Shown here piece by piece: positions 22,346-34,865 of a DNA stretch of 64,000 nt; position 1 is the first letter of the stretch; each line of letters begins with the position of its first letter. Where the stretch lies: positions 8,481,473 to 8,545,472 of the forward strand of contig OW203724.1 of assembly GCA_934045075.1 (NCBI GenBank), in the 5' to 3' direction. Below the pieces are notes generated by a model. That model worked only from the letters and a program-made list of their open reading frames with translations, did no database searches and was not told the DNA's origin. The translations under genes and the position numbers were made by a program. Origin of the DNA: Yponomeuta sedellus (taxonomy: Eukaryota > Arthropoda > Insecta > Lepidoptera > Yponomeutidae).

Positions 22346-23289
22346 CTTCGCAGGTCGCATACCTCAATTTTCTTCTCATATGTTTCACATTCACTTTTTT
22401 GTATTTTTTTTTCACCTTTTGTGTATTTTCTTTTGTGCAATAAAGAATTAATAATAATAACGCTCTTATGGCACATAATAAGGCTATAATATATGCCAGA
22501 CCCACATAAAATTAAAAGTGACATTGAAGCTTCATATAAATTTAATTCCATGGCTCGCGGACACTACGACATATAGTTCCTCTTAAACACTCTTCAGAGG
22601 CAGTTTATTTACTCCGTGTTTCCCTTTGCCGCAGACTATTGCCTCAGAGGACTGTTTTAATTAATGACAACGTGTTTTAGAGGAGGAAATTTTACAAAAG
22701 TAGCTCAAACTGCTGAAATACAGCCGAGAAAATTTACAATATCTTTCAAAATGCGGACATCATAATTTTCATTAATATTAGAGGCGCTAACTAGCGCCAC
22801 CAAAGGAATAAAAATCATAATTTTTTATAATAGAATAGAATTAGAATGGGTGTTTTCTCTTAGCCTAGAATGTAATATTAATATCCTAGGACTTTAATCG
22901 ATATGCGCTAAAAACTACCATTTTTGGCCGAAATCGATTAAAGTCCTAGATTGTTGATCCTAGGTTCTGGACTGTACGTTCTCAAATACCTGTCACAGTT
23001 GTTAAGATTTCTCATGATCACTTTCAGATAAAAACGTTTTATGCTACAAGTTATGATTTTTACTCCATTGGTTAGTTAGTTAGTTAGTTAGCACCCCGAA
23101 CCAATTTTTTTACCTTAGTGTACATTTTATGATGATTTTTGTTCGTGACCAGCCTTCTCTAAGTTCAAACAATAACGTCGTTGTTGTCTTCATTTTTATA
23201 ACTGAATTAATAATTTATAATTTGTATAAAAATTTGTATGCGTGTAACGTATGTGTCAAATTAATTGAAACCTGAGTGTCTAAAGAATC

Positions 23290-23553
23290 AACAAGCTGAA
23301 GTGACAGTGGGCTGGCCAGATCTCGAGAAAAACCGACAACCGTTGGAGTAAACGTGGCGAGTCGCAGTCTCCGAGTGGAGACTACGACTCGGCAAACGTA
23401 GTGTAGGACGCCCTTCGACCAGGTGGGATGACGATCTGCGAAAAACTGCCGGTAGATGCTGGATGCGGCAAGCTGAAGACAAGGCGCTATGGCGCTCATT
23501 AGGGGAGGGCTATGTCCAGGCTGTGGACTACATAATATAGCCTGAAGAAGAAA
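23290..23553 (+). pseudogene. LINE C-terminal fragment, copy B
   Basis: Plus-strand counterpart of 18137-18400, ending 'tatagcctgaagaagaaaaa'. The palindrome inside is less perfect here (gactacgactcgg), which suggests the perfect hairpin in A and C is a later correction, or that B has mutated. Confidence 0.65.
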
Positions 23554-23874
23554 AATAAGAAGGTGTCTAAAGTGTTCAAATACTTCAGCGCTTCAAATTG
23601 GTCAATCCGCAGTGGACACGCGTGCCCATACTCTCTCTCCGAGAGAGAGAGTGCCCTGCGGTGGGTTTATAGGTTACATAAAAAAGATATTTATATTTAC
23701 TGTCATTACAGTGTACTAAAGGAGGTGAATAAAGTTAAAATCCTTATTTATTTCTTAACAAATAATAGGCAGAAGTGTGACATTTTATTAATTTTTTTAT
23801 CAGTACCTATGTCATTTTTTAGAATCTAAAATTAGAGCGTTTTTTGTAAATTTTAAAATCAAGTAGATTAGTTA

Positions 23875-24974
23875 AACATACATACATAACCTCACGCCTG
23901 TATCCCAGAGGGGTAGGCAGAGACCAGGGACTGCCACTTGCCACGATCCTGACAGATCACCTTCGCTTCATCAACGTTCATAAGTCGTTGCATGCACGCA
24001 CGCCGGTTCCGGGTACTTTTTATCTTTCCCTTTGCTAATACATCCCCTATTTGGTCGATGTAAGTCCGTCTGGGACGTCCCTTACCAGCCCTTCCACTCA
24101 CATTCGCAATATATATTTGTTTCTTCAATCTTTCTTCCTTCATCCTCTCCACATGTCCAAACCAACGCAACATTCCTTTCTCAATTCTAGTCACTACCTA
24201 CATCCTCTTTCAGTCCACAGCGTTCTCTAATCAGACTATTGCGTATCCTGTCATTCAAAGTAACACTACACATACTTGTCAAGGACCTCATTTCAACGGC
24301 ATTAATTCTACTTTCTTGTTTCTTTTGCCACACCCAAGTCTCAAGCTACCATACATAAGTGTTGGGACCAGCACGCCACTATGAATAGCCAATATTGCTC
24401 TTTTGGAGATGTTTCGGCTGCACACAACGGAGTGCAAGGCACCGTTTACACAATTTCCCGCTTTTACTCTTCTTTCTATATCACCTTCACACTTTCCATC
24501 CCTCGTAAACAGGCTCCCCAAATAGACAAATTCTTTTACTTGTTCCACTCTTTCGCCTCTAATCGTTATCTTGCACTCAGTCATTTCATCATCTTTTTCA
24601 AAGACCAGTACTTTCGTCTTACTCACATTCATGTTCATACCTTTTCTTTTAAAAGCCTCATCCATTACCGTGACTTGTGTCTGCAATTCTTTGACCGACG
24701 ATGCGAACAACACTTGATCATCGGCGTACAACAAGCATTTCGAGCAAGCAACAAGTAGCTCACCCACCCTTATCCCACAATCATTCTCTTTCAGATCAGT
24801 CAGGCAACTATCCATGAATAAATTGAACAACCACGGGGATGCGACACAACCCTGTCTCACACCCTTGCGGATGCTAAACCAGTCAGTATACACCCCATTT
24901 ATTCTAACGCCAGCCCTAGAGTCTTGATAGAGAGACTTCAGAGCTCGCAGCAAGATGCTGTCCACCCCATACAC
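23875..24974 (-). pseudogene. Non-LTR reverse transcriptase pseudogene, copy B
   Basis: Minus-strand copy of the element at 16716. It has catalytic YADDQVLFA (about 24740), the more typical 'RKGVRQGCVASPWLF', and the same two frame breaks between 24288 and 24194. The 3' tail reads '...caggcgtgaggttatgta'. Non-functional. Confidence 0.85.
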
Positions 24975-25452
24975 AGACAGTGCCGATAGATTTGTTAAAA
25001 TATATTTAATTTATTAGTTTTAGCTACCTAACAACAGCCTGTTATTTTAGTATAGGTGGGTTTATTAGATATGTACTAAAACGTTGTAATTAAAAACAAT
25101 GACTACTGAAAAATGTAAAACCACAATCATTAAACACTGAATCAAATAAATTCAAATCATTCGGTGTTTTTAAATTGATTTTGCTTGAAAAACATATGTA
25201 ATAAACATAATGAACTAAGTTGAACTATATTAATTTTATACTATCCATCCAATCTGTATTAAACGGAACACAGGTATCGTAAATTATTTGAGATAATAAA
25301 ATTTTAAAAACATATTTAGAGGCTAAAATTTCGTCAATTGCGTCACACGGTGAGTCAAGCTCCCGTTGTTACCATCGCCGTCGCCGCCCTGAATTCGGTA
25401 AGCCGAATTACGATTTTTCCGAACCACCTCTATCCTCATCATTCTGATACGA

Positions 25453-25620
25453 GTAAACCGTTGGTGCCGGTTGTCATGCAATGGCAGTCGTTAAGACATG
25501 TTATGGGAGGCTTTATATTAGTTCTGGCAGTAAGGCCCGTCCCGGGCTTTCAATCCCTCACCTACCCGGACTAAGGCCCGTACCCCAGCAGTGGCGACAT
25601 ACAAAGGGTTGATATCAAAT
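25453..25620 (+). mobile_element. 5S-like SINE 3' half, apparent recombinant
   Basis: Runs from 'aaccgttggtgccggttgtc' to 'gggttgatatcaaatgg'. Its left part matches the minus-strand fragment at 28524-28687 (gggagg, cacctacccgg). Its right junction matches the copy at 43227-43541 (atatcaaatggatcagcaac). That pattern is expected if recombination happened within the last ~50 bp of the SINE. Confidence 0.8.
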
Positions 25621-26559
25621 GGATCAGCAACAGACATGTTTAGTGATATTAGCCGTAAGTATCGATGTACTAATACCAATCTGATCGCAGCTGTTTGCTC
25701 CGTCGACTGATCGTGGGCGCAGTGGCATTGTGAGGAGGCTTCTTTGTTGTAGGGATCAATTTCTCAATACGACAAAGTTCTCTGTAGGATTTAGTTAGTC
25801 CGTTCTTTGTAACACACAAAAGTTCTCGCCGGACATATCTCATTTTTATGACGAAAATAAGGTATAGGTAATCGAACTAGGTTTAAGTTGCGTTTTCACA
25901 ATCTTAGTAGGCTTGGACAGAGCGCCACGTCATAGTGACTTAAAACTGTAGGTATATTTCGATTTTTATTCCATTGGGGGGCTAGTTAGCAACCCAAAGC
26001 GCCTAAAAGGCGTTGTGTTGCAAACGGTGTCGCTCATCGTTTAAAAAATAACCAAATATTACTCCTGAGATTAATAGAAGCAGAATGAAATACGATCATC
26101 GTCGAACTCCGATAATGTACCTAAGTATAAAAATCATAGAGAGAAATAGTTGGTCATACGCGGCAATGGAAACCATACACACTTCACAATACTTCCACAG
26201 CTTCGTACAGATCCGCAAACATCAATATTTCACAGTTCCTAATATTGGGCTCAACTTATCGCGTACAAATTTTCTGCTAAATATGCAATATTTGAGTCAC
26301 CTTTATTTCATAGCTCATATTCTACTATAATATTATAATTTTATTGTTTAGTCCCGTTTTCGTTATAATTGTGACTGTTGGTGGTCCGTGCACAATGTTT
26401 TTATGAAGGTGGTTAGATGGTGGCGTATGTGTGTATGTTTGTTTTACAACAGTTATCAAATTATATTGTGCAAAAATATCAAAACATCAATATTTTTCTT
26501 CAATACATTTGAAAAATATCGATACGATATATTTTACTAGATTTGGTCATCTCTACATT

Positions 26560-26596
26560 AATAAATATTAATCAACATTCATAAATAGGTTTTTAA
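26560..26596 (+). mobile_element. 37-bp tail-only retroinsertion
   Basis: Flanked by atctctacatt at 26549-26559 and 26597-26607. The insert ends 'cataaataggtttttaa', the same 3' end as the tRNA-like SINE. The collinear position near 44500 has a single atctctacatt and no insert. Only the tail of the element was copied. Confidence 0.88.
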
Positions 26597-26776
26597 ATCT
26601 CTACATTCACAGATGTCAAAATAAAAAGCATAGACATTTTGTTTTTATCTCAGAACAATAACTAAAGCATAGAAGGAGCCGTAAAATTAAAAGTAATTAT
26701 TGAATGGCTTTCCTTGTTACTCTTACGATGATTCTTTGTGCCAGAAAGGGACAACTGCAGTGTACTCGTACACTCG

Positions 26777-26949
26777 TTATCAACTCTTGTATGTCCCCAC
26801 TGCTGGGGCACGGGTCTCTTCCTGCATCGCAGGAAGGTTAGGCCATACTCCACCACGGGGGCCAAGTCCGGGTTGGTGGAGGATTGTAAGACAGTGGCGG
26901 GCCTTACTGTCAGAAGTTATCAAGCCGCCAATAAGGCCTCTGACATGGT
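26777..26949 (-). mobile_element. 5S-like SINE, 3' half
   Basis: Minus-strand copy truncated at 'ccatgtcagaggcc' and carrying the full 3' half. The same insertion is present at 44683-44855, so it predates the duplication. Confidence 0.8.
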
Positions 26950-28523
26950 TGGTTTGCCATATTAATTTAACCTACGATATATTCTCAACTCTCCGAACTC
27001 TTGTTCTCACTTCTATATTCCAAATACATAAATGTCATCAAAATCTATGTAGCCATTTACGAAGAGTTCGATAACATGAGACATTCGACACAGTGAGATT
27101 ATTATATAGGTATTAGATCTACTAAGGTCGTAACTTGTAAGTGGTATGTAATGTAAGATTCAGGTACTCGCGTTTGTATGTATTTATTCTAAGCAATCAC
27201 GTAGTTTGTCAAATTGTTCTTTCTTTATCACCATATGTATGAATGTATGAATGTAGAATAGAAACGAAATCAAAAATGGAAAAACCCGAATAATTTCTGC
27301 ATGAGCCCAGGTTTGCTGGAAAAAAAAATCAGAAAACTATTTATTTATACCAGTTCAATTTGCATCCAATAAAGAAATTTCCATCCATCTAACTATACAT
27401 AGATTGCGAGCTTTATGCATTCAAAATTTTAGAGCGCAGCTCAAAGAAAAAGAAGTATAACAATAACTTGTAATAGCTTGTTTTTTATCCCTACCTAAGT
27501 TTCATGTCTGACAAAAGTTATGAACATTTTCGCAAAGTTTTTTCGTCGTGTTGATGTAGAAGATATTTTTATGGATATTAAATTAATTAAATAATTTATT
27601 GCACAACTGGCGTCACACTCACATTATTTAAAATTCCTGATTCCTGAAGAAGGGTAACCTGTGTATCAGGAACCAGAGCAGTGCCTTTAAATTACACAGG
27701 GAATTACAAAAAGCAAGAAGAACACTTAAAATAAAATAATAGGAAAAATGAAATAACATTTTATGTTTGTCCTTCTCTAACCTAGCGATAGTCTTGGTCA
27801 GTACTACTAGGAGGGGGTATGGAAATATAAATAAATAAGTAAATAAGTAATAAATTAAATGGCAATACCCTTGCCGCCTTTTTAAAAACCATAGGAATTA
27901 AGGAAAGGAAAAGTAATTTCTCCGACATGACATTTGAATGAAATTGAAAATAACATCTGTCTTTTCATTTTTAATACTAGGCAACGGGACCTCCTCATTC
28001 CATCGTATGTGTGACGTCATCACACAATTTTTGGCTTTAATTTATTTTCTCTAAAATTAAGCAATAGTAAAAATTCTAAATATTTTTTTCGTAATCAAGA
28101 TAGCAAAATTAAGAAACGGTATTTTTAGTTTTGCGCGTTGTAAAATATGAAATGTTGTCAATTATACGCGAAATTTCAGCTTTCTTGTACCAGTCGTCTC
28201 TGAGCTAAGCCGCGGCAGACCGACCGAGCCATAGACGGATGGATATGGTAAAGCTACGTAAAAGGGTTATGGTTGGCTACGGAACTCAAAAAATGGGGAC
28301 CCGTCGTGATAAACGCAAATCGCTCGCAAAAAAACAAAATTTACTATATAAACTCGTCAAATTAATATCAACTACTCGTATCAGAATGATGAGGATAGAG
28401 GTGGTTCGGAAAAATCGTAATTCGGCTTACCGAATTCAGGGCGGTGACGGCGATGGTAACAACGGGAGCTTGACTCACCGTGTGACGCAATTGACGAAAT
28501 TTTAGCCTCTAAATATGTTTTTA

Positions 28524-28687
28524 TGATATCAACCCTTTGTATGTCGCCACTGCTGGGGTACGGGCCTTAGTCCGGGTAGGTGAGGGATTGAAAGCCCGGG
28601 ACGGGCCTTACTGCCAGAACTAATATAAAGCCTCCCATAACATGTCTTAACGACTGCCATTGCATGACAACCGGCACCAACGGTTTA
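28524..28687 (-). mobile_element. 5S-like SINE 3' half between 143-bp direct repeats
   Basis: Reads 'gatatcaaccctttgtatgt' to 'ggcaccaacggttt' on the plus strand. It is the complement of 25453-25620 up to the extreme end. Its head is missing and the break 'cggttt|actcg' coincides with the start of block X. Confidence 0.8.
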
Positions 28688-29166
28688 CTCGTATCAGAAT
28701 GATGAGGATAGAGGTGGTTCGGAAAAATCGTAATTCGGCTTACCGAATTCAGGGCGGCGACGGCGATGGTAACAACGGGAGCTTGACTCACCGTGTGACG
28801 CAATTGACGAAATTTTAGCCTCTAAATATGTTTTTAAAATTTTATTATCTCAAATAATTTACGATACCTGTGTTCCGTTTAATACAGATTGGATGGATAG
28901 TATAAAATTAATATAGTTCAACTTAGTTCATTATGTTTATTACATATGTTTTTCAAGCAAAATCAATTTAAAAACACCGAATGATTTGAATTTATTTGAT
29001 TCAGTGTTTAATGATTGTGGTTTTACATTTTTCAGTAGTCATTGTTTTTAATTACAACGTTTTAGTACATATCTAATAAACCCACCTATACTAAAATAAC
29101 AGGCTGTTGTTAGGTAGCTAAAACTAATAAATTAAATATATTTTAACAAATCTATCGGCACTGTCT

Positions 29167-30266
29167 GTGTATGGGGTGGACAGCATCTTGCTGCGAGCTC
29201 TGAAGTCTCTCTATCAAGACTCTAGGGCTGGCGTTAGAATAAATGGGCTGTATACTGACTGGTTTAGCATCCGCAAGGGTGTGAGACAGGCTTGTGTCGC
29301 ATCCCCGTGGTTGTTCAATTTATTCATGGATAGTTGCCTGACTGATCTGAAAGAGAATGATTGTGGGATAAGGATGGGTGAGCTACTTGTTGCTTGCTCG
29401 AAATGCTTGTTGTACGCCGATGATCAAGTGTTGTTCGCATCGTCGGTCAAAGAATTGCAGACACAAGTCACGGTAATGGATGAGGCTTTTAAAAGAAAAG
29501 GTATGAACATGAATGTGAGTAAGACGAAAGTACTGGTCTTTGAAAAAGATGATGAAATGACTGAGTGCAAGATAACGATTAGAGGCGAAAGAGTGGAACA
29601 AGTAAAAGAATTTGTCTATTTGGGGAGCCTGTTTACGAGGGATGGAAAGTGTGAAGGTGATATAGAAAGAAGAGTAAAAGCGGGAAATTGTGTAAACGGT
29701 GCCTTGCACTCCGTTGTGTGCAGCCGAAACATCTCCAAAAGAGCAATATTGGCTATTCATAGTGGCGTGCTGGTCCCAACACTTATGTATGGTAGCTTGA
29801 GACTTGGGTGTGGCAAAAGAAACAAGAAAGTAGAATTAATGCCGTTGAAATGAGGTCCTTGACAAGTATGTGTAGTGTTACTTTGAATGACAGGATACGC
29901 AATAGTCTGATTAGAGAACGCTGTGGACTGAAAGAGGATGTAGGTAGTGACTAGAATTGAGAAAGGAATGTTGCGTTGGTTTGGACATGTGGAGAGGATG
30001 AAGGAAGAAAGATTGAAGAAACAAATATATATTGCGAATGTGAGTGGAAGGGCTGGTAAGGGACGTCCCAGACGGACTTACATCGACCAAATAGGGGATG
30101 TATTAGCAAAGGGAAAGATAAAAAGTACCCGGAACCGGCGTGCGTGCATGCAACGACTTATGAACGTTGATGAAGCGAAGGTGATCTGTCAGGATCGTGG
30201 CAAGTGGCAGTCCCTGGTCTCTGCCTACCCCTCTGGGATACAGGCGTGAGGTTATGTATGTATGTT
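29167..30266 (+). pseudogene. Non-LTR reverse transcriptase pseudogene, copy C
   Basis: Third copy of the element at 16716, offset exactly 12,451 bp, with identical frame breaks and the same RQACVASP and YADDQVLFA residues as copy A. 5'-truncated and inactive. Confidence 0.85.
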
Positions 30267-30587
30267 TAACTAATCTACTTGATTTTAAAATTTACAAAAA
30301 ACGCTCTAATTTTAGATTCTAAAAAATGACATAGATACTGATAAAAAAATTAATAAAATGTCACACTTCTGCCTATTATTTGTTAAGAAATAAATAAGGA
30401 TTTTAACTTTATTCACCTCCTTTAGTACACTGTAATGACAGTAAATATAAATATCTTTTTTATGTAACCTATAAACCCACCGCAGGGCACTCTCTCTCTC
30501 GGAGAGAGAGTATGGGCACGCGTGTCCACTGCGGATTGACCAATTTGAAGCGCTGAAGTATTTGAACACTTTAGACACCTTCTTATT

Positions 30588-30851
30588 TTTCTTCTTCAGG
30601 CTATATTATGTAGTCCACAGCCTGGACATAGCCCTCCCCTAATGAGTGCCATAGCGCCTTGTCTTCAGCTTGCCGCATCCAGCATCTACCGGCAGTTTTT
30701 CGCAGATCGTCATCCCACCTGGTCGAAGGGCGTCCTACACTACGTTTGCCGAGTCGCAGTCTCCACTCGGAGACTGCGACTCGGCACGTTTACTCCAACG
30801 GTTGTCGGTTCTTCTCGAGATCTGGCCAGCCCACTGTCACTTCAGCTTGCT
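30588..30851 (-). pseudogene. LINE C-terminal fragment, copy C
   Basis: Third copy of the fragment at 18137, with the same perfect internal palindrome (about 30750-30784). Confidence 0.65.
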
Positions 30852-31796
30852 GATTCTTTAGACACTCAGGTTTCAATTAATTTGACACTTACGTTACACG
30901 CATACAAATTTTTATACAAATTATAAATTATTAATTCAGTTATAAAAATGAAGACAACAACGACGTTATTGTTTGAACTTAGAGAAGGCTGGTCACGAAC
31001 AAAAATCATCATAAAATGTACACTAAGGTAAAAAAATTGGTTCGGGGTGCTAACTAACTAACTAACTAACCAATGGAGTAAAAATCATAACTTGTAGCAT
31101 AAAACGTTTTTATCTGAAAGTGATCATGAGAAATCTTAACAACTGTGACAGGTATTTGAGAACGTACAGTCCAGAACCTAGGATCAACAATCTAGGACTT
31201 TAATCGATTTCGGCCAAAAATGGTAGTTTTTAGCGCATATCGATTAAAGTCCTAGGATATTAATATTACATTCTAGGCTAAGAGAAAACACCCATTCTAA
31301 TTCTATTCTATTATAAAACATTATGATTTTTATTCCTTTGGTGGCGCTAGTTAGCGCCTCTAATATTAATGAAAATAATGATGTCCGCATTTTGAAAGAT
31401 ATTGTAAATTTTCTCGGCTGTATTTCAGCAGTTTGAGCTACTTTTGTAAAATTTCCTCCTCTAAAACACGTTGTCATTAATTAAAACAGTCCTCTGAGGC
31501 AATAGTCTGCGGCAAAGGGAAACACGGAGTAAATAAACTGCCTCTGAAGAGTGTTTAAGAGGAACTATATGTCGTAGTGTCCGCGAGCCATGGAATTAAA
31601 TTTATATGAAGCTTCAATGTCACTTTTAATTTTATGTGGGTCTGGCATATATTATAACCTTATTATGTGCCATAAGAGCGTTATTATTATTAATTCTTTA
31701 TTGCACAAAAGAAAATACACAAAAGGTGAAAAAAATATACAAAAAAGTGAATGTGAAACATATGAGTAAGAAAATTGAGGTATGCGACCTGCGAAG

Positions 31797-32014
31797 GGCT
31801 CGTGGCCTAATTGAACCGAGTGATTGGAATAAATCAATGGTTAAGCAACAACAGGCGCGGTCAGGTGCAGGATGAGCGACCCTGTTCCCTTATGGGTGGC
31901 TTGATAACTTCTGACAGTAAGGCCTGCCATTGTCTTACAATACTCCACCAACCCGGACGGCCCCCGTGGTGGAGTATGGCCTAACAACAGTGGGGACATT
32001 ACAAGGGTTGATAC
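31797..32014 (+). mobile_element. 5S-like SINE with internal deletion, copy C
   Basis: Third copy of the SINE at 19346, with the same deletion and a head containing 'taagcaacaacaggcgcggt'. Confidence 0.85.
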
Positions 32015-32254
32015 CAATGCGACCTTACCAATCTCTTCCAAATAGCCAAGTTACGTTACTAGCTAATTTTAAAGTAGTTGTGCCTGCAAGGCAATTCATG
32101 GGGCGGTCACAGAGATTGCACCTCTTTGTCACGAAGACTATTATACATAAAACAGCTTGTTTTCACGAGCGAGTAATCTATTTAACTCTTTGAGTGATAA
32201 TTTGGACATTGATCTATTTAATTTACAATAATATTTAACTCACAATAACCAACC

Positions 32255-33793
32255 GCTAGTGGCATTTTTCCGAGCGGTTCCGTACTTCAATAGATGTCAG
32301 CCGTTAAGCCAGGTCAGAGCAGCGTTGCCAGAAGGTTACTTTTGTAACCTTTTAGGTGATTTTTAACTAAGTCAGGTTACTTTGAGGTTACATGACACAA
32401 AAGGTTACTTTTGGTTACTTTTTTGTGAAGGTTTTTTTTACTTATTTTGAAAAACGGAACGCAAAGATCTTTTGCTTGATGGCAAATTGTTTCGTTTCTT
32501 CGCTCATTCATAATATTCAACTCACTCACTTACTCCCTTCCTGTCTCTCTCTCTTTGTTTTGGTCTGCTTGCTCCATTCAGTCCGCGTAGCATGCCACGC
32601 TCGAGAAATGCCCTTCTCTATGCAAAAATGACAATTTCTCTGTCGAGCCCGAAATGTCTCGACGCTAACAAGTTACCGCGACCGAGATGGAGTCGACCGA
32701 AACTTTTCTACAACTGGGTAACTTGGCGCCATTGCCGAGATGATCGGCCGATTTAGACACTAATTTTGACATAAATGAGACCAAGATATGTCTGGACACG
32801 AGATATGAAGACAAGGCCTCGAGAGCACGGTTTTTTAATCGTTTTTGTGTTTTTGCTGTATTATAATGTCTTTTTGATTTTTTAGTCTTAAAATCGAAAT
32901 GTTTTTAGTCTTAAAATCCGATCACAGGACTCTGCTTGGTATTGACACAATATCAGCACTTACCTATAGCATTGAATTTGAAGTAATTCAATGCCTATAG
33001 CTAGCTACTAAAAGAAGCAATGCAACAATGCGATAACATTTGAGCCTTCAAAATTGATGCTAAAAACTAAAGTTAAATATCGATGAAATTTTATGAAGAC
33101 AAAGGTATAATTTATTGATTATTCTATTTTTTATTTAATTTCATTTAGTGTTTATGTAATATATATATTTTATTTTCCTGGTCGCGCGACCAGATAACAA
33201 ATTAAAATTCTATTGTCCCGGACACTGCACCGTCTAGTGGTTACTTTACCCATCTATCTAGTGTAAATGACAGTGCCACTAGATGCTGAATAAATCATTT
33301 AGAATAGATGCAAAGGCCTTACTTAATAAATTAGTAATCTAACAGGTTAAAGCAAGTATTGAAACTGACGGCTGAATTAAGTAGTTTTATGTATGACATG
33401 ACATATTTTATGAGCACGTGAAAGCAAGCGAAGCTCTAGAAAAAAAAATTAAACAAAAAATGTAAACCGACTTAGCAGGTACATGTAGATAAAAGGTACG
33501 ATAAAATACTGAAATTGGCATGTGAGTATTCACAAGTATTAGGTATGTTTTAGTACCTTTTTTATTGGTGAGGTGACTTTTTACACCAAAAGGTTACTTT
33601 TTTGCCTATTTCCGGTGACTTTTCACAAGGCCTGTCTGGCAACACTGGGTCAGAGGCCTCAGGGCGACCGAAACAACGACATCACAAACATGTAAACATC
33701 CAAGACCTGGGGTTTTTTTTTTGTCCCCAGCCGGGGTTCGAACCCGGGACCTCTTGCATGGTAGGCAGATGCGCTACCGCTACGCCACAAAGG
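32255..33793 (-). repeat. SINE fragment and tRNA-Gly-like sequence, copy C, split by hAT
   Basis: The unit seen whole at 19804-20010 is here cut in two. The SINE piece runs 32255-32319, then the hAT-like element, then the rest from 33648 with the tRNA-like core on the minus strand at 33722-33793. Confidence 0.75.
32320..33647. mobile_element. hAT-like non-autonomous DNA transposon, 1,328 bp
   Basis: The ends are cagcgttgccaga (32320) and tctggcaacactg (33647), an imperfect 13-bp terminal inverted repeat with the CA(G) start typical of hAT elements. Subterminal 'aaggttacttttgtaacc' and 'ggtgacttttcaca' repeats are present. It is flanked by an 8-bp target duplication, ggtcagag (32312-32319 and 33648-33655). 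Copies A (about 19865) and B (about 21825) show the unoccupied site with one ggtcagag. No transposase ORF is present, so any movement would depend on an autonomous relative. Confidence 0.9.
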
Positions 33794-33930
33794 TCGTCAA
33801 AATAAGAGACCCTTTACGAGCAAATGTGTTATAAAAATTATTATACTAACCTAATCTAATCTAATTAGCGAATATTATTTGTAGTTAAACGGGGAGATAC
33901 ATCCTCACGATTTACATTTTTCAAGTAATT

Positions 33931-34865
33931 CACTCTCTACCAGGCATCGCCCAGTATTTTTAACCGACTTCAAAAAACAAAGAGGTTATCAATTCGACGC
34001 GTACTTATATTATTATTTTTTAACTATTTTTTCGCATAACTTCATCAAATCTTAACCAATTTCGATAAGCATTTTTTTGTTCGATTACCTAAGTATAGCG
34101 TCCCATTGGTCCCATTTTAATTTGGTGAAGATCTGATGAAGACTTTCTGAGCTGGAGAACGGAACTCTTCAATGGACAGCAGCAAATGGCCTTATTTGCT
34201 AGTTATTTGATAGTGAGGCCTATCCATTAGTAATATGCATAAATAGGTTTTTAAAATATGCATATGTTTCATAAGATATAGCGTAAAAATGGTTCCAGGG
34301 TAATATGGTGAGGTTCTGATGAAGACTTTCAGAGATGGAAATTGAGAATTTCAAATTTTAAGGCAAAAATAAAGTTAAGTTTTGATGTTACAAACACTCT
34401 TCATCAAATACTTTCATTCAGTAACTCATTCTCTGGTGTCTGGAGGACATTTTTTCAAAGATCATCAACTCGAATGTCGGTCTTGAGAGATTCTAAGCTT
34501 CTATATTCTAGATAGAAATATGCTGTTTTCACTAAAGTATTTAATTTCACTGTCACTTTCTACAGCCGAAGATTTGGACGTCTGATGATGACCAGCTCAA
34601 GAACACCCAGATCTAAAGCACCTTTGCACCTAGAAACCCGGACTGCGTTTTTAGCGCCTTAGGGTACAGAAGTCGGTTTTTATTTTAATTTTTTTATAGT
34701 TTCAAGATAAACAAAAGATTAAGGTACTTCCGCGGCACTATAGGTAAGTACGTCTAATACCAACGACTTATTAAATGAGCATGATTCTACAAATGGGAAG
34801 TTTATTAAACGGCGGCCCTCCTCCCACGCACTATCACTATTTTAGAGAATATCTATTTCTCATGT
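33931..34865 (+). repeat. Block Y, plus-strand copy, left part
   Basis: Collinear with the complement of 20575-21545. Carries an element with 'aaccgacttc...gaagtcggtt' ends (about 33961-34680) and a 14-bp tail-like insert 'aaataggtttttaa' between two aatatgcat at 34232-34263. Block Y resumes after the Gypsy element at 42572. Confidence 0.85.
34232..34263 (+). mobile_element. Possible 14-bp tail-only insertion
   Basis: aatatgcat is repeated on both sides of 'aaataggtttttaa'. The same arrangement is present in the inverted copy at about 21236-21267, so no empty site is available. The match to the SINE tail and the 9-bp flanking repeat make a minimal retroinsertion plausible, but chance cannot be excluded. 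Confidence 0.5.

Larger units (their letters stand above)
21546..25447 (-). repeat. Segmental duplication copy B (block X, minus)
   Basis: Inverted copy of 16242-20143 with the same 3,902-bp length; the two form a palindrome with a 1.4-kb spacer (block Y). It differs from copies A and C at several shared sites: in the RT frame, B has RQGCVASP and GIRVGE where A and C have RQACVASP and GIRMGE. A and C are therefore closer to each other. Confidence 0.9.
25448..27826 (+). repeat. Duplicated flank, first copy
   Basis: Collinear with 43365-45728. Differences include a 48-bp insertion at 26560 (37 bp plus an 11-bp target duplication) and the absence of the 'aaaatgtataataaaataac' present near 43887. 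It holds two SINE fragments. The copy stops at 27826 in a 'aaataaataagtaaataagt' run, where the next duplicated block begins. Confidence 0.88.
27845..33930 (+). repeat. Segmental duplication copy C (block X, plus)
   Basis: Positions 27845-28522 match copy A. Then a minus-strand SINE fragment (28524-28687) follows, and 28693 onward matches A and the complement of B. As a result a 143-bp segment is present twice (28380-28522 and 28693-28835) around the SINE. A hAT-like element interrupts the copy at 32320-33647. Confidence 0.9.
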
